Source: Liquidambar formosana (Eukaryota; Streptophyta; Magnoliopsida; Saxifragales; Altingiaceae). From it: DNA of 64,000 bases. The notes under the pieces are model-generated. The model saw nothing but the letters and a program-made list of their open reading frames with translations, ran no database searches and was not told the DNA's origin. This document shows, piece after piece, positions 54,880 to 64,000 of this stretch. The position numbers and the translations under genes are program-made. Numbering within the stretch: position 1 is the first letter of the stretch; each line of letters begins with the position of its first letter. The DNA lies in the NCBI GenBank assembly GCA_039720395.1, contig CM077829.1, positions 19,876,685 through 19,940,684 of the forward strand, written 5' to 3'.

Positions 54880-57296
54880 TTAAAGCTTTGCTTCTTTGTA
54901 TCAAATTTTGGGTTGCTTGTTGTATATATCCATCGGTGCAGCCCATTCTCTTATCTAATGGGCCCCTCTCGTTGTAATTGCTATGATTCCATTCCCATCA
55001 CTTTTTTGCCTACTAATGTTCTTCTTCCAGATAAGGATGAAAGGAATGGAAGCAATAATCTCTTTCCTAATGTTGGTTAATTTGTTTATCTAAAAAAAGA
55101 AAAAGAAAGTCACTCAAAACACAACTAATTCGGATCGGGGCTGCCAGGTTGCACCATTCACCCAAAAAAACTGGTGGTCTAGTCACCACCGGGTTGAATT
55201 GAGACTATACACGCAACAATTAGTAGCCAAGTGTCATTGATGCTACCATCTAGTCTGATATGAGGAATGAGAAAGTTCAAAAACTAGCAGCAACGAGCCG
55301 AGGATTACCCCTCAAACACTCAATTTTGTAAAATGCCGTGGGGGGCATGGCTCCTACCATCCAATAACAAGAGGGTCGTTGTCTTTTGAGGACTATGTGG
55401 AGTCATGCATGAACCTAATTGTGGAATTTGACTTGATTTTGATCATTTGAATGGTTTTGACACTACACCAAGAAAGCTATTTACATGGAGAACCCTTTCG
55501 TGCTTATTTTGCACAACAATAATTCATGGTCTGAATTATGGGTCCAATGAGCCATAATAAACCCTATCTCAGGCGAAGACGCCATTCGTGTCAGTGGTTG
55601 GGGAAATTAGTGTATTTTGTAAGAAATTGAACATGAATATAATTTACAATCACAAAATTAAATTACCTAGATTAAAAGTAAGAATTATATTTAACCAAAA
55701 TGAAATAAAGTAAAGAAAAGCTAATTTGTGGGAAAACACTTGCGTAAGATCATGTTATCCTAAAGGAGTTATATATCCTAACCCGCACCTCATAACGTAC
55801 AAGTGTTAACGGATAATAGGATCTCTAAAGTACAACAATCCTAAAGCTCCCAGCTTGTGATAGGTGCGTTCGCAAAAAGATGATATGAACATGTCTATGA
55901 TCAAGTTGCCCATAAAATCAATGTATAGGGAAAGTATGATAGAAGAAAAGATGATAGAAGAAAATAGAATGTAGAGAAATCCACTATATAAAGTAGTATA
56001 TGGTTGAAATTGGTTTTAGGGTAATAAAGACCCAAAATAAATGTCATAAAAATCTTTAGGGGGCCTTTATTGGCACCCCAAGACTTGTTTTTAATCATCC
56101 ATTTTTTAACTACTTATTTTTCTAACAAATCACACTCCATGCATGGGTTTGATAACGATCAGATGAACACGTTCTGATAGTTATATCAATCCTGCATTGG
56201 GTTGTATCTCATGCATTAGTGGGTTGCGAGATACATTGGACTAATGTACATTGTACAACCCTTGATACATCATGTTGACATAACTTAGGTGAGATCAAGA
56301 CTATAAATTTAAATCCTCACAAGGGCATCCATTTTTATCCTACTAACTTACTAATTATATAATAATTATATATTAGATTTCTTGTCCAATACAAGGAAAA
56401 ACAAACAAACAAACAAACTACATTAGGCTAGATATATGCCTAATAATATTCACATTTGTTAAAATAAATTATTGAAAAACTCAGAGGTCTGTCCAACAGA
56501 AATTAATCAAGTCCCAACAACAGTGGGTTCATCATAAAGAACTGGATGCAAGTACAAGCACATAAGGTCGAGAAACATAGGATTCTAGGATTAGGAGGAT
56601 TTAATCATCAATCTTTAATTAATGGATTAATAGAAGCGTGTTAATTAGCAACTCAATACCCATAGCAGATTCCATTTATTTCCATCCCCATCCCCATCCG
56701 CATCCCCACACCCAATACAAATATAATTAAGCTAGCTTGATTTTAAATGTCTAGCTAATAGGGGGCCACAGATTGGATACAGCTAGATCAGAGAGCAATC
56801 CACCAATAAATTGGCAGCTTGTGAGCGTGGGGTCGAGCTTATTAATTTAATTGACTACACAGTACACGCTATCATATGTGGAGGTGGGGACAGAGCTGAG
56901 CTCTATCATTGGTCTGGCTGCAAGTGTGGCCAAGTTTTGTACTCATTTGGGACCCTGAATCAAATTGAGTGGGGAATTAGACTAATACGTATACATACAA
57001 ATGGGCTCCAGTAGCAGACCTGTAGTTCTAGTTTTATCTTATGTTTTGGTTAAGTGGTGACATGTGACCACCAGAGACGCAATGTAATTTTTTACTTTAT
57101 GAAAAGAAAGAACCAATGGTAAAAAGTGTCGGTCCCATATAATAGTGGGCCTCGCATTGTATTAGTGTATGGTCACCTTAGATGGATCAAAAATCACAGC
57201 TAAAAATGAAAAGACAATTCCAAATTTACTGTGTTCTCCTAACATGACTGCAGGGGAAATTATCATGACCAATAAGATGATACCGTGAGCTTATCA

Positions 57297-57336
<40 letters not shown>

Positions 57337-59357
57337 TATTATATGATGATACCGTGGTATTGTGGTAAAGATCCCCAATTTCTAAACCCGGTCTAAAGAC
57401 TTTTCCACCCTTTAACCCTCTTCATCCATGATGACATGGCATGCATGATTTCGTCGGCAACCTAACATTCTGATTCAACCATGTAACTTCAATTGTAGTT
57501 TACAATTAATTAAATAAATAAATAATTTTTAAAAAAAAAGGCGTTTGGGCTCCAATTCAAATGGATGGACTTACACAAATCGTATAAGAATCATAGTAAG
57601 TGTTGATTCCCCAAAAAACACGGGAACAAACTAAGGCAATTAGGCAACTAATTTGATCAAAATCCACGGAAAATCTCTAACTTGTGATCGTCCCATAATT
57701 AGGGGAGAAAATCCCTCTCAAATATTGCCTCCTCCATATTAATTCCCTTCCCATAACTATCGCCTTATTTATTGCAATTCGTTTAATTAATTAATTCCTC
57801 TCATTTATCGCCTCATTAATTCCCCTCTCATATTTGTTCCTTATAGTTTAAGCATTGGACTGCTAATTGAGTATGAAATAGTCAATTGAATATAAAATAG
57901 TTATACAAACATGTAACTATTTCATAATACTCGTGTAACGGTTTAAGCATATAAATGTTTAACACATACAACTGTTTAAGCATAAGTAAAAGATCATTGT
58001 AGGCAAATTTTTTTCGTCTTGGATTCATAGGGATTGGACTGAGTTGAAGATAATTACTTCTTGTTTGAGTTTGTAATAGTTCCATGATTATAGAAATATA
58101 CAATAGTTTTGTTTGTGTGTAACTATTAAACCTTAGATATTATTTTGTTAATTAAAACAGTTATTTCAAAACTTTAGTGTTTTGAAATAGTTACCCCATA
58201 CTTAGCTCTGTTGATCTACAATATAATAGGGAAACTGATATTTTGCATCAGAAAACAAAAGAGTGAAAATGGAAAAAAATCATAGCAAATATGGGGAATC
58301 ACATTGATTGTTTACCATATAAGTGTGAGAAGCAACGCATTGATATGGGAAAAAAAAAAATCATAGCAAACATGCAAAAACCATTGATTTACAATTAAAT
58401 AGGAAAACTATAACTTGCATCGGAAAACATGGGAGAAAAAAACTAAAAAATTCATGGGAGCTTCAATATGGACTTGGAATTAATGTGTTGGTTGTTGAAA
58501 ACTTGAAGGTAATAAACATGGGAATCCTCGTGATTGTTGCAAAAATCGTGGGGCATTAACACACGCATATGGGAACATCCCAAATATGGGAACCGTTAAA
58601 CAAAATCTTTGACGTTGGGTTCAAATCCGAAAATCATGATAAAAATCTACTTAATTTTTTGCCATATATGTTTACAAGGACAAGGATGGTATTTTCAGCA
58701 AGGCTATTCCCAACTGTTTTGCCAAACGTGGTCGTTTCTATTATGCAGTGGACTTGTCACAAAAAGAGATTAGGTAGAGGTGCTGGAACAAAACGGGAGA
58801 ATGTACTTGTGGGTAATTTTCCAAAAAAAAGAAAAAAAATTGATGCTAAGCTCTTATGCAACTCTTTTGGGTTCTTTACCAATGAGATTCTCTGCCCAAA
58901 AAGTAACTGTGACACAAAACACTAGGAATTATCAGTTGGGAGTCTGGAGAAAGTAGCAGAGAAGAAGCTTCAACCCTTTTTCAACAATTCCATCAGTAGA
59001 GACGAAAAACTTTGAACATCATCTCTCATGACTCGTGAGAAAGCTTGGGTTCTAATCTTAGAGCTTTAATTTCGCTCTTAACATAAAGCAGGTATGTCTT
59101 CCTCCCCTACGAATCGATCATACAATACGAAAGTTGTGAAACCAAGGGCAGATTCAACTAGCAGTACTGTGGTGCGGTGACCCAAAAGCTAGCATCTTCT
59201 TGTGGGCGCAGTATGGCGGGGTGACCCAAAAGCATTTTTCTTGTGGGCAAAGTTGTGTTTTTGTGTGTCTGGCGTGAAACAAAAGCTGCGCTGACTTGAA
59301 AAGGGGGAAGAACGACATAAAGCTCTTACAGCCTATACATACAATCCATACCAAAGC
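54880..59357. other. Intergenic region upstream of the GT90 gene
   Basis: A TA microsatellite lies at about 57301-57334. TTGGCACCCCAAGACTT near 56072 repeats the end motif at about 33793. The sequence just before 59090 (GCAG followed by GTATGTCTTCC) could be the end of a non-coding first exon of the GT90 gene, but this is uncertain. An open frame at 58569-58925 has no recognisable domain and is not called as a gene. Confidence 0.4.
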
Positions 59358-62300
59358 ATGCACAGATTTTCCAGTATGATGTTCCGCAAGTATGCATTGG
59401 ATAGGCATATCTCCGCAGGCACCATGATTTGGCAGCCCCCATTGAAGAAAGTACCTGCAACCACTACTAAAACCCTCCTCTTCTTGCTTCTCATCATCAT
59501 CGTCGCCGCCTTCATCATTTCTTCTTGGATCGACACTGTAAGTACTGTCACAGTACTCTTCAAACCAATTGTATTTACTTATTTAAATGGTTAGATCCTG
59601 AGATATATATATACATACATGGTCCTATGGTCTAACAACTTAATTTATGGTATTCTGTACTTTTGGCAATACGTTTTTTTCATTGATCATTAATTTTGCA
59701 TGCAGTCTACGTTCTCTGCCACCATTAATTCAACAAACAAAGCCATAATAGTCTCCGAAAATCATCGGAAAACCCGAAAGAAGATTGAAATACCACTCAA
59801 TTGCTCCACCGGCAACGTGTCCCAAACCTGTCCAGCAAATTACCCTACAACATTCGAAACCGACGACGACCCATGGTCGAAACCCGTGTGCCCGGATTAT
59901 TTCCGATGGATCCACGAAGATCTACGGCCATGGAACGCAACCGGAATCACAAGAGAGATGGTGGAGGGAGCTAAGAAGAGTGCGCATTTTAGACTAGTGA
60001 TTGTGAAGGGAAAAGTGTATGTAGAGAAGTACAAGCAATCTATACAGACTAGAGATGTGTTCACGATTTGGGGGATTATGCAACTTGTGAGGAGGTACCC
60101 TGGGAGGTTGCCGGACTTGGAGCTGATGTTCGACTGTGATGATCGGCCGGTCGTCAGATCACGGGACTACCGCGGACCAAACAAGACGGGACCACCACCT
60201 TTGTTTAGATACTGCGGTGATAAATGGACTTTGGACATTGTCTTCCCTGATTGGTCCTTCTGGGGTTGGTAATAACTTCTTTTTCATTTTTCTTTTAATT
60301 TTACTGTCCGTCATTCTATTTTTTTTATTTTTTAATTGAAGAATTCTTGTACCAAGTAGTGCTAGACTGCATTGGTTCGTACCTGAATATACCTCTGGCC
60401 GACAGAGGTGTGGGTCCTATCTGTTTGGTCACGCACACGTTAGTGGAACGTGGGGTTGCCCTAAAGAATGCTATAGCTAGAAGCCAAGGTTTCACGATCG
60501 ATTGTTATTGGATCATTTCGGTCCCAATTGCCATAAGTACCCATGTGGCCTACTTTTTCTCCCATTTTTTTATTTTTTATTTTTTTGATTTTCCACTAAA
60601 GTTCACCTAGTTTTTGTGCCGAATCTCAAAAGATGATGGAGTGATGTTTCCACTCTCCATCACCCAAATGATGGCATTGGAAAAAGGGTCCTCTTAGTAT
60701 TTTACAGTCCATGCTTGCAAACATATATGTCTGGTGTGGCTTTTAATAGTTTAATGAACATGCGTTGCTTTCTCAAATGTCCATCATTGTTCATTATATA
60801 TGAGGGTATATTTATTAAGGCATGACAATTCAATGAAAATGATAACAAACCAAGGTTATGAAAATGTAAAATAATAAGAGTTCATTTGGTCGTGTAAATG
60901 AGAATTAAACTATTAAATTATGTTTTACACACAATTTAATTACCTTGAATGAGATTATTTAAAACAAAAAATTGGAATCAACACCATCGTAATTGCTATA
61001 GCTAGGGTGGGATCAATTTTAAAAAATTTTAAAAAAATTTCATTTTGAATTTTCACTTTCATTTGTAATGATAACAATTATTCTTGTTTCTTTAATTTTT
61101 CCATTTCAAATTATTAATTTGTGCATTCAATATTATAGAATATGTAAGATGGGTTAGCTAAAATCGTTTAATACTCAATTGGACGACCAAACGAACACTA
61201 AATATCTCTTCAAATTAAGTAAAAAGATTTTGATCGCACAGTTCATTGTAATTAATTTAAACTTTTAATTCCCATTTTTATGAAGTATTTATAAACAATA
61301 AGAAGAATTAAAATTAATTATTATATTAATTATTATTTTAAAAAAATTGAAAAATGAAAACGTATTAATCTAGTTATCATTCTATAAAAGACATGCTAAT
61401 GTTTGAATGAATTATTCAAAGCTACCAATAGCAAGATTGTTGTCCTGTCATTTAGCCATGTTTCTTTCTAACCTTAATTAGCACTTTTCTAGCTACCACC
61501 TCGATTAAGTGATGGCAAAATGTCCTGCTAGCTGTGCATGTTAATTCATAGGATTTTAATAGAAGAGGTATGTAGCAACACTTTTTTTTTTTTTTTCTGT
61601 TTTTTTTTTTTTGTAAACAAAATGTGCATGTCGATCTACTTAAAGATCCATTGATAAATAATCTAGCTAGGAGATCAAACACAAAGAAATTTTCCAGTTA
61701 AAATGCATTTTAAAAAACATGATTATGAGTTCCTATTACTCAGTAATTAAAGGGCTGCACACTTGGTACGTACAGGGCTGAAATAAATATAAAACCATGG
61801 GAGAATTTGTTGAAGGACGTGAAAGAAGGCAATAATAAGACCAAATGGATGGGAAGGGAACCATATGCCTATTGGAAGGGAAACCCCTTTGTAGCTGAAA
61901 CCCGGCAAGACCTCCTTACCTGCAATGTCTCCGAAAAACAGGACTGGAATGCTCGGCTATATGTACAGGTAAATTCTCCATCATAATTAGCCTTTCGTTT
62001 ATTTTTCCTCAACAAATTTCTGGTTTTTTCAGATCATAAAATGGGTTATTGTGCATTGTGTTTAAATTTTGGGCACGTGATACATGTACAATATTTGTAC
62101 ACCAATTACAATAATTTTGTGACAAAAATCAGCATGATTCCTTTTGGGTAAATTAACAAGCATATATAAGAGCTAATAGGTATAATTTGCAGGATTGGAT
62201 CCTTGAATCTCAACAAGGATTTAAGCAATCCAACGTAGCGAACCAATGCGCACACAGGTGAATACACAGATCTTTAATTATTTTGCATACAAATTTTCCT

Positions 62301-63043
62301 TCTAGTCATTAAATGCTACCTCTCCTGAATTCCCTTCTTGAATATTCGGCCCCCCCCTTCTTTCCCTTTTTTTTTCTCTTGTTTAGATACAAGATTTATA
62401 TAGAGGGATATGCATGGTCTGTCAGCGAGAAATACATTCTAGCCTGTGACTCTGTTACATTAGTCGTAAAGCCTCAATTCTACGATTTCTTCATGAGAAA
62501 TTTGCAACCAGTCCACCACTACTGGCCTATAAGGGATGATGACAAGTGTAGGTCCATTAAGTTTGCTGTGGACTGGGGCAACAGCCACAAACAAAAGGTA
62601 ACTCGATCTACCTTCAAATTTCCTTTCATATATATATATATATATCATGAACTCTAATGTTGCACGCATGCACTTGGCAGGCACAAGCCATTGGAAAAGC
62701 AGCAAGCGACTTCATCCAAGAAGAGCTGAAAATGGACAATGTGTATGACTACATGTTTCATCTGTTGAATGAATATGCTAAATTATTGAAATTTGAGCCT
62801 ACAATACCCGAAGGAGCTGTGGAATTTTGCTCGGAGACTGTGGCTTGCCCGGCGGAAGGGTCACATAAGAAGTTTATGATGGAATCCTTAGTGAAAGGTC
62901 CTTCTCTCACAAGCCCATGCGCCATGCCACCACCCTATGCTCCCTCAGTTCTAGGTGGTTTCCTTAGGAGAAAAGCTAATTCAATAAGGCAAGTGGAGAA
63001 ATGGGAGAAAAGGTATTGGGACAGTTTAAATGAACAGCATTAG
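59358..63043 (+). CDS. GT90 / CAP10 family glycosyltransferase (O-glucosyltransferase rumi-like)
   Basis: Six exons: 59358-59537, 59706-60268, 61776-61968, 62193-62257, 62387-62597 and 62681-63043, with GT-AG borders and matching phases, giving 524 residues. Residues about 37-56 (TLLFLLLIIIVAAFIISSW) form one membrane segment near the N-terminus, so it is probably a type II protein of the ER or Golgi. The CAP10/DUF821 domain shows CPDYFRWIHEDLRPW, RYPGRLPDLELMFDCDDRP, then FPDWSFWGW, RQDLLTCN, and YIEGYAWSVSEKYILACDS. The animal family member Rumi/POGLUT adds O-glucose or O-xylose to EGF repeats. Plant substrates are mostly unknown. AATAAA at 63201-63206 may serve polyadenylation. Confidence 0.9.
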
Positions 63044-63931
63044 ACATTTTACTTAGGGTTTGCCTGTGGCATGTTTACGATTCATATTGATGATTTCTAG
63101 CTGTATACGTACTCAAAAGGATTTGTTGAGTGGAGCTGGGGTACATTTTTCTCTTAGATTAATAGTGATGCAGAGGCCCTATAGAATGTATGTATAGATG
63201 AATAAAAATTGTGTATTTCACATGTTTATGCGGCCTATAGAAAATTATATTTCTATTAGTTTCCGCGCAGTTTTTGTTTTATTTTATCAGTTAACATGTC
63301 CACCTTGTCCTGTTTAATTTATAATTGGACAATATGAAACATGCATAGAGGTGATCAGTTGACATCACATGGTATGAAGGGTGGAATGGTGTACTAGGGC
63401 TCCATTGTTTGAAGAAGAATTAGGTCACCTTGGAACTAAGTTACCTAAAATGGGATTCTTGCACGGCCTTCGATCTCTCAGCTTAAGAAGGCTGCAATGT
63501 ATAGGGAATTTTGGCTTCTATGAGTTTTCGTATAATTTGGATATGCTACTTCGTTGTCAATTTATGGCTAGTACGGTATATACTAATGGAGAGCCATGAT
63601 GATTCAATAAAACCTTCAAGCTAAGCCAAAGATCGGCCGAGTAAGGACCATCAGATCATTTATCCGATGAATAGATATAATGACTCAAAATCCAATGCTT
63701 TCGTCAAAATAAGCATAGAGTTTGAAACAAGAAAATCTTGAAGACATAACTTTGAACGTTAGGCTATTCGTACAAGCCTGAATTAATTAAGTAATTGTGT
63801 CAGAAATTTCCCGAATTTTTTTGGAAAGGAAATAAGAGATTGCTAAATTTTTGGTGATCTGATATTATATAAGAAAAATGGGTCATCCCATTTTCTATGG
63901 AAAAATTTATTGGAAGCCAAAAATAATAAAC

Positions 63932-63977
<46 letters not shown>

Positions 63978-64000
63978 CTTTGATCATTCACGGACAGTCG
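63044..64000. other. 3' flank of the GT90 gene to the window end
   Basis: Contains the probable polyadenylation signal at 63201 and a TA microsatellite at about 63936-63975. An open frame at 63381-63599 is not recognised and has no supporting context. Confidence 0.45.

Noticed and set aside
55384..55445. A stretch reading EDYVESCMNLIVE, faintly like an OVATE domain
   Set aside because: Too short, followed at once by a stop, and the flanking sequence does not match the family.
58569..58925. Open frame of 118 residues upstream of the GT90 gene
   Set aside because: No domain, no sensible codon pattern and it lies where the GT90 promoter or 5' leader is expected.
1..64000. CRISPR arrays, rRNA, intact tRNA genes, bacterial operons
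   Set aside because: None was seen. Box A/B-like pairs belong to candidate SINE remnants, not to complete tRNA genes.

Overview
The window is nuclear DNA of a flowering plant, most probably a eudicot. It has AT-rich intergenic DNA full of MITEs, LINE remnants and microsatellites, GT-AG introns, plant-specific families (LURP-one-related, NT-C2 coiled-coil, HMA, GT90) and a plant Tat-type Ty3/gypsy retrotransposon. No bacterial, organellar, CRISPR or rRNA content was seen. Gene models were built by hand from open frames and splice sites, and splice phases were checked.

Layout. (1) 4043-9416 (+): nine-exon gene for a 1,114-residue NT-C2/coiled-coil protein. (2) 12433-28275 (-): tandem array of four LURP-one-related (tubby-C-like) genes about 200 residues long. 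All four share an 11-bp upstream motif, and the second copy has lost intron 2. Two LINE fragments and MITE-like inverted repeats lie between the copies. (3) 28.3-36.9 kb: decayed DNA with a RNase H relic, a scrambled serpin pseudogene, and a cluster of inverted-repeat elements. Two of these elements are flanked by perfect 9-bp target-site duplications. Two elements of different families sit back to back in the same 9-bp target. (4) 36929-49151: a complete 12.2-kb LTR retrotransposon with 1,093-bp LTRs that look identical, a 5-bp target duplication, PBS, PPT, an intact gag-protease frame, and an intact pol with RT, two RNases H and integrase. An antisense gene between pol and the 3' LTR encodes a plant mobile domain (PMD) protein. 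(5) 51708-52488 (-): small HMA-domain gene. (6) 54471-54870: a MITE of the same TIR family as in region 3. (7) 59358-63043 (+): six-exon GT90/CAP10 glycosyltransferase gene.

The most interesting part is the retrotransposon. Gag-protease and pol are in the same frame, separated by one UGA followed by CGG. A two-tier stem-loop starts 7 nt after the stop. This is the arrangement of stop-codon readthrough signals in several plant RNA viruses. The antisense PMD gene has its own TATAAATAG box and frame-preserving introns that can be spliced only from the antisense transcript, so they would survive passage of the sense genomic RNA. Identical LTRs and intact frames suggest a very recent, possibly still competent insertion.

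Nothing was computed beyond reading the sequence. Statements about family membership rest on recognised motifs, not on searches.
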